NCBI GenBank assembly: GCA_963829505.1
Contig: CAWHIL010000001.1
Span: 1,240,001-1,304,000 of the forward strand
Reading direction: 5' to 3'
Source: Roseiarcus sp963829505
Lineage (GTDB): Bacteria > Pseudomonadota > Alphaproteobacteria > Rhizobiales > Beijerinckiaceae
DNA length: 64,000 nucleotides
Under the pieces are notes generated by a model. It saw only the letters and a list, made by a program, of their open reading frames with translations. It ran no database searches and had not been told where the DNA came from. Every line of letters starts with the position of its first letter. Positions within the stretch are counted from its first letter, which is position 1. The position numbers and the translations under genes were made by a program. Positions 43,014 through 51,570 of this stretch are shown piece by piece.

Positions 43014-43764
43014 CGCCGAACTGGAGGCGAAAAGCGCCGCCACAGAGGCCATGCGCGCCCGCATCGCGGCCGTCATCCGCGAGGATCTCGCGGCCGAGCA
43101 CGCAGCCGGGTTCCCGTTTCTGCGGCGCTTTCCGAACTCCGAGCTTGCGAGCGTCCCCGATGCGTTCGCCCGCCTCGACGAGGCCGGCCAGGCCCGCCTC
43201 CTCGACGCGCTCGCGCAGTATTCGACCCTCTGGTGGTGGGCGGACAACATCGTGCGCGAGCGGGAGGCGCATCCGCTTCTCGGGCCCTATATCCACCGGC
43301 GGCCCAGATATCCCGACGGCGATTGGTTCGGCGCCCGGCCGAAGAAGGCGGTGCTGAAGAAGGCGGTCATGACCATGCTGGCCGAGGCCGGTTATGAGAG
43401 GCAGAAGATCGACGGCGCGAAGGGGACCGAGGCCGTCGTCTATTCGCATCCCGATCCGGGCTTCCACGGCCGGCTCAGCGTCCATTTCGATTCCGCGCTG
43501 ATGCGCCAGATGGAGTTCGGCTTTCGCGATTGGCTCGCGCCCGCGCTCAAGAGCCGCTTTTCGTCGCCGAAGCCGCGGGATTTCATGCCCCTCGTCGGCG
43601 TGCTCGCCTACGACCATCTGTGGGACGGCCGCGGTTCGAACAACCCCGTGTGCTGGGACCTGATCACCGAGGCGAACCTCGACGAGTCGGTAGCTGCAAT
43701 GCGCGAGGCGCTCGAGCGCCTGACGGCGTTCGGCAAGCGTGTGAACGCGCTTCAGGCCGGGTGA
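43006..43764 (+). CDS. Hypothetical protein coupled to the preceding gene
   Basis: A 252-residue soluble protein without signal or membrane segments and without a recognised family. It is Trp/Arg-rich, with distinctive segments LWWWADNIVREREAHPLLGPY, VAYDHLWDGRG (quoted only in part: LAYDHLWDGRG) and SNNPVCWDLITEAN. Its ATG lies inside the end of the upstream gene (8-bp overlap), so the two products probably work together. The function is unknown. Confidence 0.7.
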   Translation: MTDAELEAKSAATEAMRARIAAVIREDLAAEHAAGFPFLRRFPNSELASVPDAFARLDEAGQARLLDALAQYSTLWWWADNIVREREAHPLLGPYIHRRPRYPDGDWFGARPKKAVLKKAVMTMLAEAGYERQKIDGAKGTEAVVYSHPDPGFHGRLSVHFDSALMRQMEFGFRDWLAPALKSRFSSPKPRDFMPLVGVLAYDHLWDGRGSNNPVCWDLITEANLDESVAAMREALERLTAFGKRVNALQAG

Positions 43765-43795
43765 GCGGCCAGTCGTTCAAGGCCGGATCGCTGGC

Positions 43796-44749
43796 CTACG
43801 CCTTGCGACCGATGGCGAGGAATTTTTCGGCCCGCGCGTCCCTGACCTGCTCCGGGCTCATGTTCTGCATCGTCCTGAAGGCGTCGCCGATGGCGCGCCC
43901 CGTCGCTGCGACCGCGGCGTCGGGGTCCCGATGGGCGCCCCCGACCGGCTCGGAGACGATCCTGTCCACGATGCCGAACTTGAGCAGGTCCTGCGCGGTG
44001 ATCTTCATCCCCGTCGCCGCCTCCTGCGCCTTGGACGAATCGCGCCAGAGGATTGAGGCCGCGGCCTCGGGGGAGGCGACGGTGTAGATCGCATGCTCGA
44101 GCATCAGCACCTTGTTGGCGGTGGCGATGGCGATGGCGCCGCCTGAGCCGCCTTCGCCGATGACGACGGCGACGTTCGGGACGCCGAGCGCGAGGCAGGC
44201 GTCGGTCGAGCGGGCGATGGCTTCCGCCTGGCCGCGCTCCTCGGCGTCGACGCCGGGAAAGGCGCCCGCCGTGTCGACGAGCGCGATGACGGGAAGCTCG
44301 AACCGGTCGGCGAGTTCCATGAGGCGGGTCGCCTTGCGGTAGCCCTCGGGCCGGGCCATGCCGAAATTGTGCTTGAGGCGGCTCTCGGTGTCGTGGCCCT
44401 TCTCCTGGCCGATGACGACGACGGCGGCGCCGTCGAACCGGCCGAGGCCGCCGACGATCGCCTCGTCCTCGCCGAAGTAGCGGTCGCCGGCGAGGGGGGT
44501 GAAGTCGGCGATCAGACCTTTCAGATAGTCGGCGCAGCGCGGCCGCCCCTGGATGCGCGCGACCTGGGTCTTCTGCCAGGGGGTGAGGGAGGCGTAGAGG
44601 TCGGCGAGGGCTTTCTGCGACTTCGCCTCGAGCTTGGCGATCTCCTCGGCGAGCGCGGGCGAGTCGCCCTTATCGGCGACGGCGCGCAATTCGTCGATGC
44701 GGGCGTCGATATCGGCGACGGGCTGTTCGAAACTCAGATAGGTGCGCAT
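43796..44749 (-). CDS. accA: Acetyl-CoA carboxylase carboxyltransferase subunit alpha
   Basis: A 317-residue subunit that, with AccD, transfers carboxybiotin CO2 to acetyl-CoA for fatty acid synthesis. Characteristic segments are YLSFEQPVADIDARIDEL, GRPRCADYLKGL, HNFGMARPEGYRKA, VDTAGAFPGVDAEERGQAEAIA and VIGEGGSGGAIAIA. ATG 44749 gives the standard N-terminus (MRTYLSFE). Frames extending to 44911 approach the tRNA-Trp gene and are not family-like. Confidence 0.97.
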   Translation of the reverse strand: MRTYLSFEQPVADIDARIDELRAVADKGDSPALAEEIAKLEAKSQKALADLYASLTPWQKTQVARIQGRPRCADYLKGLIADFTPLAGDRYFGEDEAIVGGLGRFDGAAVVVIGQEKGHDTESRLKHNFGMARPEGYRKATRLMELADRFELPVIALVDTAGAFPGVDAEERGQAEAIARSTDACLALGVPNVAVVIGEGGSGGAIAIATANKVLMLEHAIYTVASPEAAASILWRDSSKAQEAATGMKITAQDLLKFGIVDRIVSEPVGGAHRDPDAAVAATGRAIGDAFRTMQNMSPEQVRDARAEKFLAIGRKA

Positions 44750-44925
44750 GAACCCTTTGGCCGCCCCGCCGGCCTTGGGCTTGAAAACGGCGCGGGAAAC
44801 TGGCCCTTGCGGCAGGGGGAAGTCAAGGCGGCGTTCTGCGGTCCACTCGACGGCGCCCGAGGGCGCGCCATCGAGTGCGCGCCCCTTGCGCCGGCGGGCG
44901 CGATGCGGCATGAACGGCCCGGCTT

Positions 44926-45002
44926 AGGAGTGTAGCTCAATTGGCTAGAGCACCGGTCTCCAAAACCGGGGGTTGGGGGTTCGAGTCCCTCCTCTCCTGC
45001 CA
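44926..45002 (+). tRNA. tRNA-Trp (CCA anticodon)
   Basis: A 77-nt cloverleaf: acceptor AGGAGTG...CTCTCCT with one U-U mismatch, D-arm GCTC...GAGC, anticodon stem CCGGT/ACCGG with loop CTCCAAA (anticodon CCA), T-arm with TTCGAGT, discriminator G and an encoded CCA end. Confidence 0.97.
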
Positions 45003-45018
45003 CGAGCCGCCGCCGGTC

Positions 45019-46290
45019 GTGCGGGTCCTGATTTCTCTGGCTTTCCTGATCATGACGGCGCTCGGCGCGACCTCGCCGGCCTTCGCCGCCGGAACCCTGC
45101 CCGTCTTTGCGGAGGGGTCGCCCTGCGCCCCCGCGCCCGGGACGCCGGCGCATGTCTGGCACATCAGCGCGATGGGTGACGACAGCGCCGGCGACGGATC
45201 GCTCGAACGCCCGTGGAAGACGCTCGGCGCGCTCTTCGCGCCGGGTCCGTGGGGCGCTCCGAAACTGTCGTCCGTCGTGGTCCGCGGGGCGCAAAATCCG
45301 GCGGCGCCCGTCCATCCCGGCGACGCCGTCCTCATCGCCGATGCGCCGACTTCCTACGGCGCTCTGAACTTATCCGGCGTCGCCAACAACGACTGGCTGA
45401 CGATCGGGGCGGAGCCCGGCGCGCATCCGCTCGTCGACGACATCAGCATCTGGGGGTCAAAAAAGATCGCCTTCGTCGGCCTCAAGGTGGAGAGCCTGAA
45501 GTTCGACGAAAAGCCGCTCGTGGGCGGCGGGGACATGACCGACATACGCTTCGACGACATGCTGCTCGAAAGCGCGCCCGACGCCGTCGTCGCGACCTGG
45601 TCGGCGCAGGAGCATATCGCGAAAGCCCGCGACGCCGTCGAAATCCGCTCGGGCCAATGCGTGATGTTCACATCGACGGTGATGTTTCGCAATGTCCGCA
45701 ACGGCGTCTTCTTCGCGTCGAACTGGTCGGCGTTCTCCGGCACGATCGACGGCGGGGACGACGATTTCATCCGGCCGGGCTGCAGCCATTGCTACGTCGT
45801 CGGGGCGCGCGGCGTAAACTCCAATACCGTCGGCGACGGCAACCACAACGATTTCATCCAGATCTTCTTCGGCCCGTTCGACGACATCCGGATCGCCGAC
45901 AACGTCTTCATCCGCGACGCGGGACGCGTCTATTTCCCGGGTGAGATCCAGGGCATCGACGATTTCGGCAGCACGGGAACGATGACCCATGTCGTCGTCG
46001 AGAACAATGTGGTTGTGACGTCGGGCGTGTGCCACGGCATCACGTTCCTCAAGACAAACGGGGGACGGATCGTCAGCAATTTCGTCCGCGGCGATGGCGT
46101 GGTGCCCCAACCGGGAAAATGCCCGGTCTGGATCATGCTCTACCCGGACGTCACCAACGTCGCTGTCTCGGGCAACCTGGCGGAGGGCTATAAACTGCCC
46201 CCCGGCCTTTCCGGCGTGACTTATGGCCTCAACCTCTGCATCGCGGGCGCGCTGGGATGCAGGGCGCCGCTGCCGACGGTGGGCGACTGA
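45019..46290 (+). CDS. Secreted protein with parallel beta-helix-like repeats
   Basis: A 423-residue protein with a signal peptide (VRVLISLAFLIMTALGATSP, AFA cleavage). The body alternates short hydrophobic strands with Asn/Asp/Gly turns (DDIRIADNVFIRDAGRVY, VVVENNVVVTSG, GGRIVSNFVRG), as in right-handed beta-helix proteins such as pectate lyases and their relatives. It contains several cysteines (SGQCVMF, PGCSHCYVV, SGVCHG, PGKCPVW) that may form disulfides. No catalytic set is identified. The GTG at 45019 lies only 16 bp after tRNA-Trp. Confidence 0.75.
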   Translation: MRVLISLAFLIMTALGATSPAFAAGTLPVFAEGSPCAPAPGTPAHVWHISAMGDDSAGDGSLERPWKTLGALFAPGPWGAPKLSSVVVRGAQNPAAPVHPGDAVLIADAPTSYGALNLSGVANNDWLTIGAEPGAHPLVDDISIWGSKKIAFVGLKVESLKFDEKPLVGGGDMTDIRFDDMLLESAPDAVVATWSAQEHIAKARDAVEIRSGQCVMFTSTVMFRNVRNGVFFASNWSAFSGTIDGGDDDFIRPGCSHCYVVGARGVNSNTVGDGNHNDFIQIFFGPFDDIRIADNVFIRDAGRVYFPGEIQGIDDFGSTGTMTHVVVENNVVVTSGVCHGITFLKTNGGRIVSNFVRGDGVVPQPGKCPVWIMLYPDVTNVAVSGNLAEGYKLPPGLSGVTYGLNLCIAGALGCRAPLPTVGD

Positions 46291-46339
46291 TCGCTTGACA
46301 TTCCTGCGGCGTTGACGTCCTCCTCGCCGTCGCGCTTCA

Positions 46340-46413
46340 GCGGGCGTAGTTCAATGGTAGAACGGAAGCTTCCCAAGCTTCATACGAGGGTTCGATTCCC
46401 TTCGCCCGCTCCA
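46340..46413 (+). tRNA. tRNA-Gly (CCC anticodon)
   Basis: A 74-nt cloverleaf with perfectly paired acceptor GCGGGCG/CGCCCGC, anticodon stem GAAGC/GCTTC with loop TTCCCAA (anticodon CCC), a T-arm with GGTTCGATTCC, discriminator T and an encoded CCA. Confidence 0.97.
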
Positions 46414-46466
46414 AGGCCTTCAAGAAATCGATAGCGCTTCGGTCGACCGGTCGGCGACGAAGCCCC

Positions 46467-46781
46467 TCAGTCCAGATGAAACATCTCGACGAGCGGCGCC
46501 GTGACGGGGCTGCCGTCCGGATTCGCCGCCATGATGTCCTTCATATAGGCCCACCAGCGCTGCATGACCGGATGCAGCGGCAGGTCGTCCATGCCGTGAT
46601 GCTCGGGGCGCTCGACAGTGGCGAAGAGCGTGTTGGTGTCGGGGTCGAGATAGATCGAATAATTGGCGACGCCCTTCTCCTTGAGGAGCGTCGCAAGCTC
46701 GGGCCAGAGCGTGTCATGGCGGCGGCGGTACTCGTGCGCGGCGCCGGGGTTGAGGAACATCTTGAAGGCGAGGCGCGGCAT
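46467..46781 (-). CDS. rhaM: L-rhamnose mutarotase
   Basis: A 104-residue dimeric alpha/beta-barrel enzyme that interconverts rhamnose anomers (called RhaU in rhizobia). Family motifs are LNPGAAHEYRRRHDTLWPEL (active-site Tyr/His), NYSIYLD, TLFATVER and MQRWWAYMKDIM. It is the last gene of the leftward rhamnose import operon, with a short palindromic repeat between it and rhaS. Confidence 0.95.
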   Translation of the reverse strand: MPRLAFKMFLNPGAAHEYRRRHDTLWPELATLLKEKGVANYSIYLDPDTNTLFATVERPEHHGMDDLPLHPVMQRWWAYMKDIMAANPDGSPVTAPLVEMFHLD

Positions 46782-46862
46782 GGGCGAGGCTCACGTGTGT
46801 AGGCGCGCTCGCTGAGCGCGCCGGCGGGGTCGACGACCCCGCCCTACAAGCTGTCACCATAG

Positions 46863-46889
46863 CCCTCTCCCCGCGTCGCGGGGAGAGGG
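46863..46889. repeat. REP-like palindrome between rhaS and rhaM
   Basis: A 13-bp perfect inverted repeat around a single T (46863-46875 with 46877-46889), of the CTCCCCGC/GCGGGGAG family seen at 9.7 and 31.9 kb. Inside an operon it could stabilise the upstream mRNA or attenuate rhaM. Confidence 0.75.
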
Positions 46890-46898
46890 GACAAGGGC

Positions 46899-48017
46899 TC
46901 AGAAGTCGAACTTGTCGATGTTCTCCTTGGTGTAGACGAAGGGTGCGCCGAGCAGGACCTCGCTGCCGTTGATCACGTTGAGCTTGCCGAGCTTGCCCGC
47001 CTCGACGGAAGTGTCGCCGGGCTTGAGCTTGCCGTCGGCGGCGGCGCGCAGCACGTAGGTCGCCGCGTAGCCGAGATCGATCGGGTTCCATAAAACCACC
47101 GACTTGACGCAGTCGGCGTGGACGTAGGGCTTCATGGCGTTCGGCGTGGCGAGGCCGACGACCGCGACCTTGCCGCAGAGGCCGGCCTTGGTGACGGCCT
47201 CCGCCGAAGCGGGGGTCGCGACCGACGTCATGCCGAACAGCCCTTTGAGCTTGTCGCCGTGCTTGTTGATGAGCGTCGTCGCCTGGTTGAACGACAGGTT
47301 GTTGTCCTCCTGCGCCTCGACCGTCTCGAGCCACTGCATCTTCGGATGGCACTTGGCGGCGTAGGCCTGCATCTCGGCGATCCAGCGCGCCTGGTTCGGC
47401 GTGGTGAAGGTCGAGGTGACGATGGCGAAGGCGGCGTCCTCGCCGGCCTCCTTGGCCATCGCGTCGATCATGGTCTTGCCGATGCCGTTGAACTGGGCCT
47501 GGTTGACGAACCATTCGCGCGCGTCGGGCGTCGAGTTGGCGTCGTAGCCGACGACGTGAATGCCCTTCGACAGCGCCTTCTTGAGCACCGGCGCGATCGC
47601 CACCGGATCGTTGGCGGCGAACAGGATGCCGTTGACGCCGCTGGTGATGTAGTTGTCGATGAACTTGATCTGCTCGTCGATCTTGGCTTCCGTCGGTCCG
47701 TCGGTCTTGGCCTTGACGTTGCCGAGTTCCTTCGCGGCGTCCTGGATGCCCTTCGAGGTGGCGTTGAAATAGCCGATGCCGATCAGCTTCGGCACGTCGA
47801 CGACGGTCATCTCCTTGCCCGCAAGGTTCGGCGCGCCTGTCGGTTGGCCGCCGTCGTACTTGACCGGCGCCGCGGCCGCCGCCGCGCCCGTGCCGCACTC
47901 GAGCGGGCTCGTCGCCAGGTCGTCGCCGCCGTCCCACTTGCCGGCCGCGCTGGCCGACGTGGCGAAGCCCGCGAACGCGAGCGCCGCCACTGCCGTCGTG
48001 ATGAGATATTTCGTCAT
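46899..48017 (-). CDS. rhaS: Rhamnose ABC transporter, periplasmic substrate-binding protein
   Basis: A 372-residue binding protein of the type I sugar-binding family. The signal peptide (MTKYLITTAVAALAFAGFAT, SASAAG) is clear. Features are IGYFNATSKGIQDAA, NGILFAANDPVAIAPVLKKA and VVGYDANSTPDAREWFVNQA. The assignment to rhamnose rests on the surrounding rha genes. It delivers the sugar to the RhaP/RhaQ/RhaT importer. Confidence 0.92.
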   Translation of the reverse strand: MTKYLITTAVAALAFAGFATSASAAGKWDGGDDLATSPLECGTGAAAAAAPVKYDGGQPTGAPNLAGKEMTVVDVPKLIGIGYFNATSKGIQDAAKELGNVKAKTDGPTEAKIDEQIKFIDNYITSGVNGILFAANDPVAIAPVLKKALSKGIHVVGYDANSTPDAREWFVNQAQFNGIGKTMIDAMAKEAGEDAAFAIVTSTFTTPNQARWIAEMQAYAAKCHPKMQWLETVEAQEDNNLSFNQATTLINKHGDKLKGLFGMTSVATPASAEAVTKAGLCGKVAVVGLATPNAMKPYVHADCVKSVVLWNPIDLGYAATYVLRAAADGKLKPGDTSVEAGKLGKLNVINGSEVLLGAPFVYTKENIDKFDF

Positions 48018-48074
48018 GTTCGCCTACCTCCCGTATTCGCCGCAACCATTGACGGCTGAATCTGCGTTATATTG

Positions 48075-49046
48075 TCATTCCCGGCGCCTCTGGAGCGAAC
48101 TCGCGATCAGCACCGAAAGGATGAGCGCGACGCCGATGACGACGATCGTCGCGTCGCCCTTGACGCCGGTCAGCGCCAGCCCGTTCTTCAGGAGCTGAAT
48201 CATCACAAGGCCGATGAGCGTGCCCCAGATCGTGCCCGAACCGCCGAAGATGCTGGCGCCGCCGAGCACGACGGCCGCGATCACGTCGAGCTCGTAGCCG
48301 GTGCCCATGTCCATGCGAGTCGTCGTCACGCGCGACACGAGCACGACCGCGGCCAGCGCCGAGGCGAGGCCCGAGAGCGTGTAGACGATGAGCTTCGTCC
48401 GGTCGACGTTGAGGGCGGAGAAGCGCGCCGCCGTCTCGTTGGCGCCGATGGCGTAGAGCGTGCGGCCGAAGGTCGTGCGGTCGAGCGCGACGCCGGCGAT
48501 CACGGCGAGCACGATCAGGATCAGAAGCTGCGTCGGGACGCCGAACACGTCGCCCTGGCCAAGCTCATAGAACCATTCGGGATAGCCGCGCACCGAATGG
48601 GCCTGGCTCACCCCTTCGGCGAGCCCCCGGTAGAGCGCGAGCGTGGCGATGGTCATGATGAGAGGGGGCACCTTGACCCGCGTAATGACGAAGCCGTTGA
48701 CGAAGCCCGCGAGGCCGCCGACGAAGAGCGCGAAGCAGATCGCGAGCGGCAGCGGCAGGCCAAAGGTCTTCCACGAAGTCCCGAGCATGACTGCGCTGAG
48801 GCCCACGATCGCCCCGACCGAGAGGTCGATGCCGCCGGTGATGATGACGAACGTCATCGGCAGGGCGATGAGGCCGATCTCGGTCATGAGCCGGCCCTGG
48901 TTCAGAAGGTTGTCGAGGGTGAGGAAGCGGTCGTTGAACGCGCCGAGGCCGAGCAGCGCGACGACGAGGATCAGAGCCAGCACGGTCTCGTGGCGGGTGA
49001 GCCACTTCGGCGTGCTGCGCCGTCCTGTTTCGACGACGGCGGTCAT
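48075..49046 (-). CDS. rhaQ: Rhamnose ABC transporter permease
   Basis: A 323-residue ribose-type (BPD_transp_2) permease with about nine helices and the EAA-like region GANETAARFSALNVDRTK. IITGGIDLSVGAIVGLSA is the family signature. It starts MTAVVETGRR at 49046; its ATG overlaps the rhaP stop by four bases. Confidence 0.92.
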   Translation of the reverse strand: MTAVVETGRRSTPKWLTRHETVLALILVVALLGLGAFNDRFLTLDNLLNQGRLMTEIGLIALPMTFVIITGGIDLSVGAIVGLSAVMLGTSWKTFGLPLPLAICFALFVGGLAGFVNGFVITRVKVPPLIMTIATLALYRGLAEGVSQAHSVRGYPEWFYELGQGDVFGVPTQLLILIVLAVIAGVALDRTTFGRTLYAIGANETAARFSALNVDRTKLIVYTLSGLASALAAVVLVSRVTTTRMDMGTGYELDVIAAVVLGGASIFGGSGTIWGTLIGLVMIQLLKNGLALTGVKGDATIVVIGVALILSVLIASSLQRRRE

Positions 49047-50044
49047 GCGGCCACCTTCCTTCCTCGCGCCGCGCGCCGCCGGCGGCGCAGGATGTCGGCG
49101 ATGACGGTCGCAAGGATCAGCGCGCCGCGCACGGCGTCCGTCCAGTAGGGCGAGACGTTGACGAAGACGAGGGCGCTCGTGATCTCGGCGATGAGGATGG
49201 CGGCGAGCGTAGAGCCGACGACCGTGCCGACCCCGCCGAGGATGGAGACGCCGCCGACGACGGAAGCGGTGATGACGGTGAGTTCGAGGCCGGGCGGCGT
49301 GGTCGACTGGATGACGCGCAGTTGGGTCGCGTAGACGAGGGTCGCGAGGCCGGCGAAGAACCCGTGGATCGCAAACACCATGACGACGGTGCGCTGCGGG
49401 TCGACGCCGCAGAGGCGCGCCGCTTCCGCGTTGCCGCCGGTCGCGTAGATCGCCCTGCCGCTCTGCGAGTAACGCATCCATAGCGCCGCGAGCGCCGTCG
49501 CCACGACCATGATCACGACCGGCATCGGCACGCCGAGGAGGCTCAAGTCCGCCAGGTGGAAGCTTTGCGGCAGGTCGGTGATCCACTTGCCTCCCGTGAC
49601 GCTGATGAGGCCCCCTTTCAGGATCGACAGCATGCCGAGCGTGACGACGATCGCCGGGATTCGCAGGTAGGCGATCACGGCGCCCTGCGCCGCCATGACG
49701 AGGACGCCGAGGAGAAGCGGCGCGGCCCAGGTGACTGCGGTCGGCGCCCCGTCCACCGCCAGCGAGCCGCTGACAGTGGCGAGCACGCCGATCAGCGCGC
49801 CGACGGAAATGTCGATGTTGCCCGAGATGATGACCATCGACATGCCGATCGCGGCGATCGCGATATAGGCGTTGCCAAGCAGGATGTCGGCGAGGTTTCG
49901 ATAGGCGAGGAAGCGCGGATTGACGAAGCCGACGGCAATGGCGAGCCCGATCACGGCGACCGCGAGCAGCCCCTCCTGCGAGGCGAAGCGCTTGAGGAGG
50001 CCGGCGCGGGGCGCGGCGAGGCCGCTCGCGGGCACGGCGGTCAC
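49043..50044 (-). CDS. rhaP: Rhamnose ABC transporter permease
   Basis: A 333-residue permease of the same family as the neighbouring rhaQ product (IISGNIDISVGALIGVLATV, GGNAEAARLCGVDPQRT). It starts with GTG overlapping the rhaT stop by four bases and ends overlapping rhaQ, so rhaT-rhaP-rhaQ are translationally coupled. The two permeases probably form a heterodimeric channel. Confidence 0.92.
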   Translation of the reverse strand: MTAVPASGLAAPRAGLLKRFASQEGLLAVAVIGLAIAVGFVNPRFLAYRNLADILLGNAYIAIAAIGMSMVIISGNIDISVGALIGVLATVSGSLAVDGAPTAVTWAAPLLLGVLVMAAQGAVIAYLRIPAIVVTLGMLSILKGGLISVTGGKWITDLPQSFHLADLSLLGVPMPVVIMVVATALAALWMRYSQSGRAIYATGGNAEAARLCGVDPQRTVVMVFAIHGFFAGLATLVYATQLRVIQSTTPPGLELTVITASVVGGVSILGGVGTVVGSTLAAILIAEITSALVFVNVSPYWTDAVRGALILATVIADILRRRRRAARGRKVAA

Positions 50045-51570
50045 GCGGCCCGCTCCATTGCGGCGTTGGATCCCATCATGGCGGCGCCGACCGCCTCCGA
50101 GGTGGCGTGGAGCCGGTCGAATTCGGCGACGAGGCGCCCCTCCCGCATGACGAGCACGCGATCGCTCATGCCAAGCACCTCGGGAAGCTCGCTCGAGATC
50201 ATCAGGATTGCGACGCCCTCGCCCGCGAGTTCGCACATCAGGCGATGGATCTCGGCCTTGGCGCCGACGTCGATGCCGCGCGTCGGCTCGTCGAGGATGA
50301 GCAGCCGCGGGTTGTTGGCGAGCCACTTGCCGAGCACGATCTTCTGCTGGTTGCCGCCGGAGAGCCGTCCCGCCACCTCGTCGACCGAGCTCGTCTTGAC
50401 GCTGAAGCGCTTGACCGACGCGTCGGCGAGGCGCCGCTCGGCCGCCCGGTCGATGAAGCCCGCGCGCGAGAGCGCGCCAAGCGCCGCAAGCGAGAAATTG
50501 TGCAGGACGCTCATCGGCCGCACGAGCCCCTGCACGGCGCGGTCCTCCGGCACGTAGGCGACGCCGCGCGCGCGGGCGGCTTCGGGCAAATCGATCGTCG
50601 TCGCCTTGCCGTGCAGGACGATCTCCCCCTGCTCCGCGGGGGTGATGCCGAACAGCACCTGCGCAAGCTCGCTGCGCCCCGAACCCACGAGCCCGGCGAG
50701 CCCGACGATCTCGCCCGCCCGCACGGTGAGACTGACGTCCAGGGTCGTCGGCTCGCGCCGAAGGCCGCGCGCTTCGAGCACCGGCTCGCCGATCGGAACC
50801 GCGACCTTGGGAAAGAGGTTCTCGATCCGCCGCCCAACCATCATCTGGACGAGTTCGGCGGCGTTGGTCTCGGCGACCTCCCGCTGGCCGACGTAGGCGC
50901 CGTCGCGCAGCACCGTGACGCGGTCGCCGATCTCGAAGATCTCGTCGAGCCTGTGGCTGATGTAGACGATCCCGACCCCACGGGCTTTCAGCCTGCGGAC
51001 GATGTCGAACAGGCGGCGGACGTCGGCTTCGGTCAGCGCTGCGGTCGGCTCGTCCATGATTAGGATGCGCGCGTCGTGCGACAGCGCGCGCAGGATCTCG
51101 ACCCGCTGGCGGTGGCCGACCGAGAGAGCGCCGACGATGTCGTCGGCGGCGAGGTCGTCGATCTCGAGCGAAGCGAGCAGCGCCTCGGCCTTCTGCCGCA
51201 TCGTCGCCCAGTCGATCCGGCCGCCCGATGCGAGCGGCGCGTGGCCGAGAAAGATGTTCTCGGCCACGGTGAGCTCGGGAAAGAGAAGCAGCTCCTGGTA
51301 GATGGTCGCGACGCCGGCGCGCTTGGCGTCCTCGGGGCTCGAGAAGCGGACCGCGCGCCCGTCGATCAGGATTTCGCCGGCGTCCGGCTGATAGACGCCC
51401 GACACGATCTTGATCAGCGTCGATTTTCCCGCGCCGTTCTCGCCGAGGAGGGCGTGCGTCTCGCCGGACTTGACCGCGAACGACACGCCGCTCAGCGCCT
51501 TGACGCCGGGAAACGACTTTTCGAGACCCTTGACCTCGAGGAGCGGAGCGGCGGGCGCGGGCGCGTTCAT
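50041..51570 (-). CDS. rhaT: Rhamnose ABC transporter ATP-binding protein
   Basis: A 509-residue double ATPase of the sugar-import type. The first domain has GENGAGKS, the signature LSVGHRQRVEI and Walker B ILIMDEPTAAL. The second has a degenerate Walker A (VGSGRSELAQ), the signature LSGGNQQKIVLGKWLA and Walker B LLILDEPTRGIDVGA. This asymmetry is normal for RbsA/RhaT-type proteins. It overlaps rhaR upstream and rhaP downstream by four bases each. The symbol follows rhizobial usage and is unrelated to the E. coli RhaT symporter. Confidence 0.94.
   Translation of the reverse strand: MNAPAPAAPLLEVKGLEKSFPGVKALSGVSFAVKSGETHALLGENGAGKSTLIKIVSGVYQPDAGEILIDGRAVRFSSPEDAKRAGVATIYQELLLFPELTVAENIFLGHAPLASGGRIDWATMRQKAEALLASLEIDDLAADDIVGALSVGHRQRVEILRALSHDARILIMDEPTAALTEADVRRLFDIVRRLKARGVGIVYISHRLDEIFEIGDRVTVLRDGAYVGQREVAETNAAELVQMMVGRRIENLFPKVAVPIGEPVLEARGLRREPTTLDVSLTVRAGEIVGLAGLVGSGRSELAQVLFGITPAEQGEIVLHGKATTIDLPEAARARGVAYVPEDRAVQGLVRPMSVLHNFSLAALGALSRAGFIDRAAERRLADASVKRFSVKTSSVDEVAGRLSGGNQQKIVLGKWLANNPRLLILDEPTRGIDVGAKAEIHRLMCELAGEGVAILMISSELPEVLGMSDRVLVMREGRLVAEFDRLHATSEAVGAAMMGSNAAMERAA

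Noticed and set aside
44750..44911. N-terminal extension of accA
   Set aside because: Basic low-complexity residues running toward the tRNA-Trp gene; AccA proteins start at MRTYL-like sequence.
44926..45002. tRNA-Trp as a phage or island attachment site
   Set aside because: No repeated tRNA 3' end and no integrase gene is found within the window.
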